A stretch of DNA of 64,000 bases from Parelaphostrongylus tenuis (GCA_019055375.1 JAHQIW010002124.1:124001-188000); one strand, 5' to 3'. Shown: positions 43,110 to 54,700, counted from the stretch's first letter. Translations and numbers: made by a program. Notes: generated from the letters alone by a model not told the origin.

Positions 43110-43800
43110 TTCTATGCCTGACGGCGACAAATGAAAAATCAACCTCATTTGCTGGACATGAATTTTTCATAGAAGTGTTAGTGACCATTCGAAAGCTTAG
43201 ATTTCTGACTGCAGTCCCACGTAGGCGGTTTTTGAAAAGACCCACTTATAGCGCTGTGATATCTAAAACAAAATTGTGTTCCACATTCGCTGTTCGCCTT
43301 CATTTTTATCACGTGTATAGTTTGCTGGACGCACGAAAGCATATCAACATATAGAGAAACTTCCGTAGTATCTGAGTCAATCGTTTTGTCTAAAGTTTCT
43401 TTCGAAGCGGAAAAAAATTGCCCATTGAAAAACAACATATCAAACGCGATCGATCGTCCCGCTTCGTCGCGTGCTTCTCCGACCCACGCGGCGTGAATTA
43501 GTCGATATACAATCCCGACGAAAATGTAAATTCGATCTTATTTTTCCTGCTAAAGATCTACAATTACGTACGGCGTTGGAATCAGACTTACGCTATCGAA
43601 TGGAAAAAGTGCTCTTCTCGGCGAAACGTAAAGATGTTTGAATGTGAAACAAAATTCATTCCGACTGTTATAGCACCAAAAACAAGCCATTTGAGACATA
43701 ACATATACAAATCAAATTCACTTGATTTGAGCTATCGAATGATTACCAGAACGTCTCACGAAGGCAAGAACTTCAGCCAACATTAACCATATAGTAGAAA
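43110..43800. repeat. Palindromic foldback element
   Basis: It starts with gacggcgacaaatgaaaaat, the same terminus as at 46342. Left-arm modules (gctggacatgaatttttcat, tagtgaccattcgaaagctt, cccacgtaggcggttttt) are at 43140-43240; right-arm modules (cgctatcgaatggaaaaagt, gagctatcgaatgattacca) at 43590-43750. Confidence 0.7.
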
Positions 43801-44084
43801 TGTCTGCTCGAAAATTGAAAAAATAGTATCTTATGAAATCGACTCCACAAGGCAGGTGATCAAGTCCCGACTGACATCAAACGGTGGTTAAAATCATTAC
43901 TGTGCTAGTACTAAGTCATCACTCACGTGCTAAAAAATCTCACTTAAACGACTTCAGGAAAATGTTTTAGCGTAAAAATAGTAATGGCAAAACAAGTATT
44001 AACGGTGAAACCGGTTACACACGTACCTCTGCAAAGGGTAAAGTGAGCGTTGCACTATCGCCTGTCGTCAAAGTTCGAGCATCA

Positions 44085-44745
44085 CTCAACAGAATTGTGT
44101 ATCGACTTTAGGAAAGAAGAGAATATGATGCCGAGAATGCATATTACCATCCGGCCTGTCGGCTTCACGAAAAGTACAAAAGCACAAAATTTTCATCGTC
44201 CGATTACCATACCCTTTGGAAAAGAAGGTCCACAAGGCGATACTATACCCCAAAGCTGTTCTGCTCCGCTCTGCAGCAGGCAATGAACCCGCTTGATTGG
44301 GAGGCGAAGGGCACACGCTCACCAACGGTAGTTCCCTGTTAAACCTTGTTTTCGCGAATTACATCGCTTTATTCTGGAAAAGCACCAATGGAGCAGAGGC
44401 GATGCTCAAAGAACTCAACAAAGTGGGAAAGAATATTGAACTGAGCATAACTTGTATAAACATTCTTTTCATAACAAGCCAACGGTGGAACTGAAGAACC
44501 CAAACTAGATGGTTTTCTGATGACGGAGACCACCTCGTACGCGCACCTTGGGTGTTCATTAAGCAGGTCTTTGCTTAGATCGCCGTCCTTCACCAATGAT
44601 CCATCGTTCAATTTAGTAAGCAGACTAGAGCAGCACTTCCGACAAACTGAAATGCTTGGCATAGTGCTACCAACTGAATATGCTACATCCGCATCTGCTG
44701 GGCTACAAAAACTATGAAACAGAGGAAACACAAACTTTTGCCATC
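44085..44745 (+). mobile_element. RTE LINE fragment, lineage 2 (RT catalytic region)
   Basis: Broken plus-strand frames give FHRPITIPFGKEGPQGDTIP (family RPLTIPIGKGVRQGDTISP), then QQAMNPLDWEAKG, LVFANYIALFWKSTNGAEAM, LKELNKVGKNIELSI (family LRFADDIVLFS.ST.EAE.ML.EL...GK.IGL) and TETTSYAHLGCSL (family .ETSSYVYLGRSL). The catalytic FADD is FANY here. It continues as fragments to about 44745. Dead copy, the same lineage as 12200-12720 but a different portion. Confidence 0.82.
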
Positions 44746-44859
44746 TGTTTCCGAAAGGAACACTGAAGAGTAAAGGATGATGGGTTCGGTGTTGAATAGA
44801 CTCATTAGAGGTAAATTATAATCGGCTATGTTTAACTCTGCACAAGTTAAGGTATGCAT

Positions 44860-45480
44860 ATTCGATCAGAGGAATGGCTTATGATGACTTTCGATCTATC
44901 GAGACCATACTGTAATGCTTGAGAAAAAATTTGGATCAATTTGTCGCTTTCAAGGGAACGGATATAGAATGGGAGAAACTGAAAATACTTATACAAGCAA
45001 ATCCATTTTAATTGGTAATCATCTGACGAGAATACTCGAGGACGAAATAAGTGCATCGGGCTGTACAAGAGCCGATTAACAGAACATATGGCGTGTTGAC
45101 TGAAATAATAAATATGAGACGTGTTGAAATTCGAGCTTGGTCACAGGAAAACATCTGAAATGGACGATGTAATATTTCAAAATCATAGCTCAAGAACAAT
45201 CGAGTATACAACACTGCCGATCTAATAATTTTTCACTCAACGACAATTGGTAAATCGTTCGTTGTCCTCCTCTCAATAGGGGACTGGAGCACCTTAACAA
45301 GATTGGCTAAAGACGAAAAGCTCTTTCTGACTAACGGGGCTGCTCGAGGCCGAAAGCGTGTATCAAGCTGTACACAACCCATTAACGGACCACATGACAA
45401 GTTGGCACAAATAGTATTTATGAGATATATTGGAGTTCGAACGTGGTCCAAAGAAATCACAGCATTTGACAATCAGTCAG
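44860..45480. repeat. Direct repeat of about 140 bp, two units about 320 bp apart
   Basis: 45026-45160 and 45340-45470 align: actcgaggacgaaataagtg/gctcgaggccgaaagcgtgt, gggctgtacaagagccgatt/aagctgtacacaacccatta, acagaacatatggc/acggaccacatgac, aataatmaatatgaga, gttsraa-ttcgagcttggtc. Family unknown; may be a further LINE tail. Confidence 0.5.
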
Positions 45481-45499
45481 CAACCATGTTGCATGAAAG

Positions 45500-46320
45500 G
45501 GACTTGTCTAGTGTGACGTTTCAGTCTTGCAGTGCTCCCTTGTGAAAGCTTCGTATTGATGCTATCACGAAAATCTTCATCGCCAGAATGAACAGCCGAA
45601 TGCAGTCGATGCAAATCGCTGTCATAACCACGTGAACGGTCACCAGCAAGTCAGTTTTGTGCTTACTAAAGCGTCCGGAGCAAACGTGATAAGGAGTTTT
45701 TCAGCTATCGTTCGATTTTGTTTGGTTATCGCCTAATTAGCCTGATATTTCAAACTCTGTGTCCTGTGAAGGTTGTACTTTCGAAAACATTTCAGGAGAA
45801 ATGTCGAAGTGGTAGAGACATTGTATGACTTTGCTGGTCTGATACTTGTCACATATTTAACAATTTTCTTTGTTACATTCGTCTTTTAATGCTGTGGAAC
45901 GTATATTGTCTAAAGCTTTGAAGTACTGTATTTTCCTGTTCCAGGCAGTGGAGCTCAGATTACTTTTTCCGCCTCTTGCGAAGTTACTGGTTCCTTCTGG
46001 ATATGAAGCTACTGATGAAGAAGCCAAAGGAAACGACATATGCGACAACTACTAATTTTATAACAGCCGAACATGAGTTCTATATCAAAAGACGAGAACG
46101 TGATTAAACACTTGCCCGTCAAAAGTTTTATAACAGTTTCCTGTTAGCTTATCAATGAAGAGAAGATACAATTAGAAGTCTATCCGCCCAGCTCATAATG
46201 TGTTGATGACAGGCTCTGACGCTGACTCTATTCTTATTTGTGCTTTTTAGAATGAAGGCCAAACAAAATTCTACCACTACAGTTAATCTGCGATGTATGA
46301 TAGGGATGAGGCGATTTCAA
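45500..46320. other. Unassigned
   Basis: No supported exon. Short open frames on both strands around 45857-46055 lack splice support or recognisable motifs. Confidence 0.35.
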
Positions 46321-46334
46321 CATTTTTGGCTTTT

Positions 46335-47205
46335 GGGTTTAGACGGCGACAAATGATTATCCGACCCCATTTCCTGGACAGAAATTCTTATAGGAGTTTT
46401 AGTAGTAATTCAAAAGTTCAAGTTTCAATCTAGAGCAGTGCCTAGCTGGCATTCCAAAATATCCTTCTATAACGCTATAAAATTCGAAATTAAATATGTT
46501 TTACACGACTACGCTTTTTTTTTATCTCGCATATATTGCGCAGAACAAAACTCCCTTGGACTGCTAGTACTCCTTCGATTGTAATGTTTCAAAGAACTCA
46601 AAAACCTGTTTGCTTTTTGGAAGAGCTCTTTGATAGCGCGGTAGGAGAAATAAAAGATTTATGCTTTACATTTCACCGGAGAGAGCTCTTTCTTTAGACT
46701 ATAAGATAGCGTACGTTTCAACGATTCCTACGTTGTGCTTATTTTTTGATAAGGATCGTTCACTGCAGTGTAGCAGGGAAAATGAAATGCGAGCTTGTTT
46801 GCCTGCTAATCAGCACTTTGGCAGGCGGAACGATGAATGGGATGGCCTAAAGGGTTAGACATGTGGCATGCAACATCTTATCCAACTGAGAATTTTCTCT
46901 CCTCTTTGAGAAAACTTCAGAACCGGCCGGTTCAGACACTGGGAAATTCTCTTTTCTCTACGCGCTCACATGCTTTCATGCTTTCAGCAAATCATACATC
47001 TAACAGAAACGAACGCGCGCAGCGGGTGTGAAACATAACTTTATTTTGGATATCGCAGTGTTATAAGAGAGTATTTTGGAAAGCTGGCTACGTACTGCCC
47101 TAGATAGAGATTTAAGATTTAGAATGACTACTTAACCTCTATGAAGAATGCTTGTCCAGCATATGGGGCAATATTCATTTGTCGCCGTCTAACGGATAAG
47201 AACCC
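46335..47205. mobile_element. Palindromic foldback element, most complete copy
   Basis: The ends are exact inverted words: left ttagacggcgacaaatga (about 46339) and right catttgtcgccgtctaa (about 47175-47195). They are flanked by TTA/TAA, compatible with a 3-bp target duplication as in PIF/Harbinger-like elements (inference). Arms and inner inverted modules follow the family pattern (gtagtaattcaaaagttc; cattcgaatg...; gagagctctttctttagac; gtgtgaaacataactttatt). No transposase. Confidence 0.8.
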
Positions 47206-47209
47206 TTCT

Positions 47210-48150
47210 TCCACAAAGAATTGTCGCCGAAGAAACACCAATCCACGTCAAGTGAAATAATCGCTTGATGTGGTTTTCTTCCAAAGTGATTGACTGTTGG
47301 TTGCATTTGCACGGATTACGGCTGTTTCATTTGCTTTTAAAGAATGCCTCATCGAGTAATGATTTCACTAGACGATGAGTGATACATCTTTGACATCACT
47401 GCTATTAGCTACAGGGACAAATCAAGAAGCATGTTCCATTGATGACTTGCGAGAACACCGACATGTCTATCTATCACCCGAAATGCCATACCAGACCTCT
47501 TGAAAGACCCAAAACATTCTTCAAACTGCATTAAATTTTTGAGCGATGTTTGAATATACTCAAATAATAAGTAATGAGCAAACAGTGAGTTACGTGGTGT
47601 CAGATGAGCTGGCGAAAAATGTTAGTCCTTTCGAGAAGGCGTGCACCGCTCTAGATGAAAGATCGTTTGGAGGCTATTTTCACTAGATAAAGTTATTTTC
47701 TTAGATCTCTAGTACTTAATCGGAAGCTTGATTGTCAGCATTTCATCGGTGGTGCTCGAAATAACCTTCTCACTGCGATGTAACAGCGAAAATAAGATTA
47801 TGTTCACACTCCACGCAAATTCCATGCTCGGCTAGGGTCTGTCTGTGGCTTTAATTCAAAATTTGATAATCGTTTGATATCATAAATCTTTGCAATTCTG
47901 AAACTATGTTTTATTTCAGGAAAGCTCCTCATTTAGTGCTGTAGGAGCGAAAGAATATCACGTTATACCCTCAAAATTTTCTTCACACCTAAGAGTGATA
48001 TATGGATCGGGGCATTTGAGTGTGTAAAAAAAATTATGGAGTACCAGATCAACACCAAAAACCTGAAGCTTCTTATCCTCAAAACGGCGAAAAAACTCTA
48101 ATTAAATAACGAAGACCGCGCGCTCTTTGCGAATCACACTGCGTGAGTGC
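47210..48150. other. Unassigned, with one repeat tail
   Basis: gccataccagacctcttgaa near 47490 is the tail of the repeat at 38205-38400. About 47795-47830 resembles 9455-9490. No gene seen. Confidence 0.4.
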
Positions 48151-48153
48151 TAC

Positions 48154-48395
48154 CTAGTGTACTAGCGGGGCTCCTGTTCCACTATAGTTTTTTTTTTCAG
48201 AATTAATCATCAACAGTTTGGCCTGATGAGCACCGGCATTCAATTCTTGAGCTGCATCTGCACTGGCTCTGCGAATGTGTTTTAGTTGAGTAGACTGCAT
48301 GTCATTTTGAGTCTTCCAGGCTTCAAAACCACCAAAACGTCAGAAATTATCGCTGTACTACATTGTACTGAATGAATAATACTATTAACAACCTC
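48154..48395 (-). other. Open frame fused to a MITE-like arm
   Basis: Minus strand: 48395-48330 (aatagtattattcattcagt, gtagtacagcgataatttct, gacgttttggtggttttgaa) resembles the left arm of the MITE at 18795. It leads into an open frame WKTQNDMQSTQLKHIRRASA, then AAQELNAGAHQAKLLMINSE and a stop after GAPLVH at 48154. The frame is hydrophilic and helix-prone. It is either element interior or a small exon. No family recognised. Confidence 0.35.
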
Positions 48396-48399
48396 GTGT

Positions 48400-49320
48400 C
48401 CGCTCAACAAGAAATATGGAACTCTATCTGAAACAAGCGAATAATGCAGTACTATGACTTAAGAAGGACGACAGCACCTGAACATCACAAATAAGTAGAA
48501 GAAGAGCTGCCCCGTAGATGTTACAGGCTTGGCTTGCTATTTGAAAAGTTGTCAAAAATTTTAAGAGTAATCAATTTCAGCTTGAGATATGCATAAGAAT
48601 TGCAATTTCGTACCTACACAACATTAAAACAAAGCCTCCACTACAATTCTTGTACAAAAACCTAGAACATTTTCCGGAGTGGATAAAAATTTCCAAGTAA
48701 GTGACTCTGTGCGCAGTAGTTTCAAACTATCACCTCGATGAAGCGCATCATTCGACAGCAGCGCAACTTTCATCACTTATTTAAAAATTTTGTCGAAGAA
48801 AGGGGAAAATTTTTTAGGTTTTTTGTTCATGAATTATTTAGAAGATTTTGTTCTATCGTTCTATAGTTACAACATTTTTTTAGTTCAACCTACTAAACAA
48901 GCCCATGATAAAGTTCACGAAACAAGATAACTATTTCAACTAAGAAGCATGAATTTTTTTGCTCCAACGGCGCTCCATAGACTTTTTTTCCAAGAAAAAT
49001 TAACTTTGGCTAAAAATTTTTCAACATTCGAGCAATCGAATGACCACCAGTAATCCATTTTACGTACGTATCGGCGGCCTGCTTGATAGCAGCCGTAACC
49101 CATCTACTGAAAAGTAAGTAATATTACATTCCACTTTGTTTCAACCGAAACATATTCCCTTTCCCACTATCGCTTAGGTTGGCTAGTGGCTCTAATGGAG
49201 GAGCGAGATCGCAGATACTTGCGCGATCCACTGACACATTGACCTCGAAAAGGTACAAAACATTCACTCAGACTACACCAAATGTTTATTGCGAGGCTCA
49301 GAAAGCAGTCAATTGAAAGT
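48400..49320. other. Unassigned
   Basis: Contains an isolated foldback module (caatcgaatgaccaccagta, about 49030). No gene seen. Confidence 0.35.
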
Positions 49321-49321
49321 C

Positions 49322-49942
49322 AGTATCACCTGTATCACCTGTCGTCTCGTTGATCGTCGAGTGACTCAAGCGGGTACCAGCAACTCTTCCATTTTTCCCT
49401 ATCGCGCGGTAGAGTAGCCCAGTGGGTTCTCCTCGCTCTAGGGATTCGCTGAGCATCATATCTTTCTTCTATCGCTTTCGTGAAGAAATCGGACCAACGG
49501 GTCAGTGGTCTTCCTTTAGAGCGCTTGACGTCCCGAGGAATCCAGTCGGTAACGGCTCTCGTCCATCGGTTTGTCGTTGAAGCGCATCACGTGTCCGGCC
49601 CACCTTATTTTCGATATCGTGGCGTGTAGAACGGCGGTCTCTGATTTTCGATCGTTGACGTAGGTCGGAACTTCGGATCCTTTCTCTCATTTGCGAGATA
49701 CGGGATACTCCTAGCATCGACCTTTCGACTGCGCGTTCGATAACGGCAAGTGATCTTTCATCCTGCTTACGTAGCGACTAGGTTTCTGCTGCATACGTCA
49801 AGGCAGGGATAATTGTCGAGTCGAAAAGGTGGGCACGGAAGTCGGATGTTTTTTGTCCTCTTCACTACATCTTCGTTTCTCTTAAACGTTCCCCAAGCCG
49901 CTCGTTTCCTCCTCCTGCTCAACTCTGGAGCTAGGTCGTTCA
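49322..49942 (-). mobile_element. RTE LINE, 5'-truncated, lineage 1
   Basis: Very similar to the copy at 24411-25440. On the minus strand it starts within LAPELSRRKRAAWGTF and runs through AHLFDSTIIPALTYAAET, SVIERAVERSMLGVSR, the IRWAGHVMRF block and RWSDFF to the gtgatac tail at 49322. A TAG replaces the Trp codon after AAET, and single-base indels (for example aagtcggatg and agagaccgcc) break the frame. It is a simple 5' truncation without inversion. Confidence 0.88.
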
Positions 49943-50139
49943 GTATATATTCACCAAATTCAGCAAAGAATACAGCATTTAATGTCGACTATTAGTCGCG
50001 CAGCATATGATGTGCATGCTATTCTATTAGTAGTATTATGTCTTCAACTTCAAGATCACTTGTATGGCTCGAAGACATATGAAGTTGGTGATTTTATCTT
50101 GTGAGCTGGACCTAGTACTAACTTAGCGAATGTACTATC

Positions 50140-50390
50140 GCATGAGTACTAGCATTCTAAGGAAGGAGTTTTGTTTAGCAAAATATAAGCCAGGTAAAAA
50201 GTAACACTTGGCCTTGTGAGACATAATTTTTTGGATTTTACAGTGTTATAAAAGAGCATTCTGGAAAGCCAGTCGCATGCAGCAAGTGATTAAGTCTTAA
50301 AGTGATTTCTGACACTCATGGAAAAAGTTTCTATTTAGCGAATGAGATCGCTTTTCCTTTGTCGCCGCCTATCGTATAGGTACCGAAGGT
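50140..50390. repeat. Foldback family, right half
   Basis: gcatgagtactagcattcta, aggaaggagttttgtttagc, gtgattaagtcttaaagtga and a terminal tttgtcgccgcctatcg match right arms of the family, including the gtcgcc(g) terminus. Confidence 0.65.
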
Positions 50391-50449
50391 ACTTTCCGTT
50401 ATCGCAACCTTGTTTGAGATTCCGTTAGAAAAACGTGTTTTCTGTTTTA

Positions 50450-51070
50450 GCTCGAAGTTGTAGCAATTATTCGATAGCTCAAAGACAAAATTTCAATGGT
50501 GTCCTCTAATTTCCAAAGGGCTTTTTCAATTGCGCTATGACTGTGAGAATAAGACATTCTTCTCCACTTCAGCATTTTACGCTAAACGAAGTTTTTCCCT
50601 CGAAATTTCAATTGCCATTCGGTATCTCGAAAATTCTGACAATGTATTTGGTTTTTCAAACGCCCCCTTAGTGCGCGTTGGTAGCTAAAAAAAAGGTCAG
50701 GTTTGCGCAGCGCGACATTGGCTGCAAGCCCTGCGCTTTTACCCTGCCATGCGGAGGAGGATTTCCACAACATTGGCATCAAATAACCCCGTTTTTTTCT
50801 GGTGCCAAAATTGCGCAATCTAATACTTATTTAGTACTGTAATAACTTACTAAGAAATTCTGCTTCAAAAATCAAGCGCATAATTGAAATCATCGATAAT
50901 TGACCTATCGAATGGTCAATGAAAGTTTCAAACAAAGACTTTACCCACGAAAGCTTTTGAGTGTGAAACGTAATTTTTACTTTTACTATAACAGATCAGT
51001 AAAAGAGCACTTTCAAAAATAAAGTAATTCTCGCGCTTTGAGCTATCGAGTGACTACTAAACTTTAGTAA
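50450..51070. repeat. Decayed foldback fragments
   Basis: gacctatcgaatggtcaatg (50910) and gagctatcgagtgactacta (51043) are right-arm modules. The remainder is diverged. No gene. Confidence 0.5.
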
Positions 51071-51168
51071 AAGAAATAATAAACGTGACTCCTAAAGGGC
51101 TTGAAACAGGATAGAGATAATGAAAAAGCACCAAAATGATACCAAAGTAAGTAAGGCAAGAAGAACGA

Positions 51169-51671
51169 TTAACCCTTTTGCGAATGATGAGGGTCATTAT
51201 GACCCTCGACTGGGGGTGCTGTTCGGACGGTTACGAAGAGTGGTGTATGCTTCAAAGGAAATTTGGGTTTTCAGAGGAACATTACTTTCAAAAAATGATA
51301 AATATGACAGATAAGACTTTCGCATGGGTAATTTTAGAAAGATAATTATGCAGAATCATGGGCAAGTATAAATAAAATATCACAAAAATATTCGATAACG
51401 GTTCACGTTTTAACCTTCTCATAAATACTTCTTTCCCATCAAAAGTGTTAATTCTGAATGGAGAAACTACGTTATTTCTGGTAAAAATAAACCTAATAAA
51501 TTCTGTTCTAATCAAATGACCAGTTACTGACATGAATCACATTTAAGGACGAAAAACTATAAATTACGTTAATAAAGTACCACATTAACATTACGGAGCG
51601 CGTGGCAGCCTCTACTCGTGGCCGTCTGAACCGCTCGCCAGTCGAAAATGGCACCGTCAGCAAAGGGTTAA
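51169..51671. mobile_element. piggyBac-like MITE flanked by TTAA
   Basis: The left boundary reads TTAA then cccttttgcgaatgatgagg; the right boundary reads ggcaccgtcagcaaaggg then TTAA at 51668-51671. The ends CCCTTT(T)GC and GCAAAGGG are inverted, and the flanking TTAA is the piggyBac target duplication. The roughly 495-bp interior encodes no transposase. The 64-codon frame starting at 51120 crosses the boundary and is incidental. Confidence 0.8.
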
Positions 51672-51719
51672 AGAATAAAGAATAAAATAAAGTGCCAAGT
51701 TATTGAAATACTCACCGCA

Positions 51720-52022
51720 TTAGTTTGCAATGCACCAGCTGATGCCTAGCTGAATGAGCTGGTACCCGGCATTGCAGAAGATGCGGTGTAACGCCTGCGC
51801 GAGCTGAGTGACCAATGAATACTGCGCGCCAAACGCACGATCGCCCAACGACGCAACCGGCGATGCGTCGGCTCTTTCCACGCGGGACCAACTTCTTGGT
51901 CTATAGCAGCTAGCCTCGTCTCTGTACGCTCTTGTAGTGATCAATGTAGTTGATCTATCGGTCAGACCGTCGGGTGAAGACGGACCGTCCAAGCATACAA
52001 GTATGTTTTCCGCGATCTGATA
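51720..52022 (-). repeat. SINE-like repeat with a long incidental open frame
   Basis: The minus strand contains ggacggtccgtcttcacccg, gtctgaccgatagatcaac and cgcgtggaaagagccgacgc. The ggacggtcc core also occurs at 27340. GC content is well above its surroundings, and the 101-codon frame is compositionally odd. I read it as a dispersed repeat, not a gene; a search is needed to name the family. Confidence 0.55.
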
Positions 52023-52149
52023 CACAATGTTTCCTCTTCATGCTTATATGATACTGATGCCTATATTAGCAAGTATGAAACGAAGGGTAAAGCAATTTTA
52101 TCGCTTTTTGAAGACAATTTCGGAAATGAAATCGTTACAAATTGGCCTC

Positions 52150-52235
52150 AATGAAGTAGCGGTAGAACGCGTTTCAGGCAAGGGTAAGACGCGGGTTCAA
52201 CTCACTCCTGAGCTTGAATCTTCGCTTAACACTCA
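52150..52235 (+). repeat. tRNA-derived SINE, family 1
   Basis: agtagcggtagaacgcg (box A side), ggcaagggtaagacgcg and gggttcaactcactcctgag (box B), ending cttaacactcaccattc. Confidence 0.65.
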
Positions 52236-52269
52236 CCATTCACAATTATTTGTCACATCATTATTATCT

Positions 52270-52535
52270 ATTTATTTATTTACACTACCTGCCACCACAG
52301 TTTCTATTGTGCGGGTCCCAGCACCTCTAGCATTCAAGTCGTTTATAGTCTTCTTCTTGAATGACGTAGAATACTGGTTAAGTATATCTTTTCGCAATAT
52401 CGAGGATAGCATGGCTGTGGAGTTCCGTAGAGCATTCTTGCTGCCGGAATGTATTGGGTGTGAAGCTCGGCTCCACGTGCGCCGTGTCGAACAACACAAC
52501 CATTCTGCTATGGCTTCCCCCATTTGAGACATCAT
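52270..52535 (-). repeat. tRNA-Ser-like SINE
   Basis: Minus-strand head gccatagcagaatggttgtg ... gcgcacgtggagccgagc; tail with ctctacggaactccacagcc, gctatcctcgatattgcg and cagtattctacgtc. It aligns with 31990-32240 and 17690-17905. The ORFs over it are repeat translation. Confidence 0.7.
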
Positions 52536-52539
52536 GCCA

Positions 52540-53110
52540 GTGCTAAAGCAGCAAAGTAAAGAATTTGGCAGTTCTAGACCACCGTTTTTCGTATTTTTGA
52601 ATGAGTTTAATCGTCCGAAGAAGTTAATGCGCGTCGGTGGTCAAATGTAATGTTTGCTCGCAGGCAGCAGCATATTAAGAAGCCGTACTTACAGTGCAAA
52701 AATAGTACTTAAATTGTTGAGTTTTGCATTATCGAATAATTACGAAAATTCTAGGGTAACAGCGGTTAAGGGCCCATCTCAAATGGTCCTTATTCTCCTA
52801 TACTGATGGACAACAGCAGTCGGCTTCAGATGGTCTTATTGGAGTTACTTGGAGAAAACGAGATGAAATGTAAAAAATCATTCTGTAATTTTTTTTGTAA
52901 GTATAAATATCCTTATTGAAGTGTGTTATAACATACATGGAATATTAATCACCCCAGTGACCATGAAATTCTCTATTTTTTTTAAGAGAATACAAGATAT
53001 ATGATAAAATTGAGCTTTATTCTCCGCATTGAGACGTTGGGCGCGATAATTAAACATTTCAATTTTGCAATTTTTCTCCGTTTATTATTTGTTTGTTTAT
53101 TTTTCTACTA
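52540..53110. other. Unassigned, upstream of the candidate gene at 53117
   Basis: No confident upstream exon or signal peptide exon was located. An isolated gtaagt follows a T-run at about 52896. Confidence 0.35.
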
Positions 53111-53116
53111 TTTTAG

Positions 53117-54274
53117 TTCCATAGATTCTTGGAGATTTTGTTGTCTGTCAGAGAAAGGACTCGTACTTTGAACAACGACGTCCTGAACATAGCAGATATT
53201 GCACTAGGGAAACTCCACCCGAACATTTGTATCGTTTTGTATTTTTATCATTCCATTCCGATTCCATTCTCTCCATTGTTCGAGGAATACTAACGTGTGT
53301 AGTACGGATTGTTTGTGCTTTTTAAAGGAGCAACGTCAACGACGAAGTGGGTGCGACATTCTGTCAGGTGCTTTTTCTCTTTTTTTTTTGAACTTAAGTC
53401 TTCTTATTTACCTTAATCCAATGTCTTGTTTACGGCTGTAAACTAACGGTCATTCATAGTCTTCACGTGAAGAAGTGAGAACCAACATCGAACGTCTGAG
53501 TTTTTCAGGTTAGTGAGAAAACAGTAGTCATTGCAAAACAACGAGAACTTTACACTGACGGTTTATCAATCAACGGAGACTGTGCAGGTAAGTACCCGAG
53601 CGATTGATAATCGAAAAATCGGTTTAGCTTTGCACATGTAGCTTTCCTGTCTCTAAAATGATTTCGAATTACTGCAAGTAAGTCGTAATTTTGAATAATC
53701 GATCGGTTTATTCATTTAAAGCAATTGGTATTCAGGTTCTCAGCTCTTGACTAGCTCTGCCATTTCACAGGCGGCGCCTATAATCTGAAAGCCACCGTGA
53801 TCGTCCTGCAGAGTGCGTTTGTAAATAAATCAGAAAACGCAACGAGGTAATTGGAATTTTGGTTCTATTTGGTTATAAAGGGACAAGATGTCGAAACGAG
53901 ATCACACGGTAGACAAGAAGTTTTCATAAGTATTATTAATCATTCGAAATCTTAAATCTTTGGCTCAAGCCCCAAGTGGCACATTATCGAAAAGGACTTT
54001 CATTGACGTTTCTACAGAAGGAAAATCCTTGTGTTGCACACTCGTATATTCCTCGCTGGACAAAACTGAGAGATGGACAGAGCTCGCGAAGGCTGAAGGC
54101 ATCTTAACGGAGAACATTGTGCAGGTATCCCCGTATTTTTCTTTATTTCTTTTTGTATTTCTGACTTCATTTGCATTTACCCTTAAGGGCGATTTTCCTC
54201 ATACGTGGTACACGGATTGCGCGACGCGTGGTAGGTTTTTCTTGTTTTGGGAGTGCATTGTTTTGATTCCATAG
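53117..54274 (+). CDS. Candidate multi-exon gene, product not recognised
   Basis: Six exons whose phases agree. 53117-53238 (after ctattttag): RTRTLNNDVLNIADIALGKL then HPNICIV. 53328-53367: SNVNDEVGATFCQ. 53509-53587 (tttttcag/gtaagt): VSEKTVVIAKQRELYTDGLS then INGDCA. 53771-53846 (tttcacag/gtaatt): GGAYNLKATVIVLQSAFVNK. 54073-54124 (weak acceptor gagag): WTELAKAEGILTENIVQ. 54188 onward: GDFPHTWYTDCATR, then either a donor at 54231 or read-through to a stop at 54274. Composition and unbroken frames over six exons make chance unlikely, yet the first donor and the fifth acceptor are weak. Five Cys suggest a secreted protein (inference). The 5' end was not found. A foldback arm (53905-54065) lies directly before the fifth exon. 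Confidence 0.5.
53905..54065. repeat. Foldback family, left arm
   Basis: gaagttttcataagtattat, taatcattcgaaatcttaaa and gtgttgcacactcgtatatt are left-arm modules. No right arm nearby. It lies in the predicted intron before exon 54073-54124. Confidence 0.65.
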
Positions 54275-54494
54275 CGGATTTTTTTTTGATACTGCATAAT
54301 AGATTTTTCATTCTAAAAAAGCTTTATTGCTGGGGACGACTTGCCAGAGACCTCTATAAACGTATTTACCAGAAGAAAGGGCTTTCACAAATTCTCAAAA
54401 TCTCTTTGTTTCTACCAGAAATTGCATGGAATGCAGTAGAATTCTGTGCTGTGTTCCCGTGTCTCTGCTACAGGACGCTAAACTGCTTCATCTG

Positions 54495-54700
54495 GAGTAC
54501 AGTTGATCGTCTAGTGACTCGAACGGGCACCAGTGCCCAGTGCTAAGGTACTATGAGAGAAATGGCAACGGTCGTCCAGCTCACCGGGTTGGGGCGATTT
54601 TAAATCGGTAAATTCTGTGACGTGCGCTTCAAATTTTCCTATCACGTGCAAGAATAACTCAGTATATACTTCTCGCTCTAGGCTTCAATGAACATTATAA
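54495..54700 (-). mobile_element. RTE LINE 3'-end relic
   Basis: gttgatcgtctagtgactcg, aacgggcaccag and, after a diverged gap, cctatcacgtgcaagaataa and ctcgctctaggcttc correspond to the tail of the RTE copies (gttgatcgtcgagtgactca, gcgggtaccag, cctatcgcg...agagtagc). Confidence 0.6.

Noticed and set aside
44369..44731. 120-codon minus-strand open frame
   Set aside because: It is antisense to RTE reverse-transcriptase remnants read on the plus strand (QGDTIP, LGCSL).
51720..52025. 101-codon minus-strand open frame
   Set aside because: GC-rich repeat sequence whose core recurs near 27340. No splice context.
52027..52527. 166-codon plus-strand open frame, the longest in the window
   Set aside because: Its 3' two thirds are the complement of a tRNA-Ser-like SINE and its middle is a family-1 SINE. 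The 5' part has no motif.
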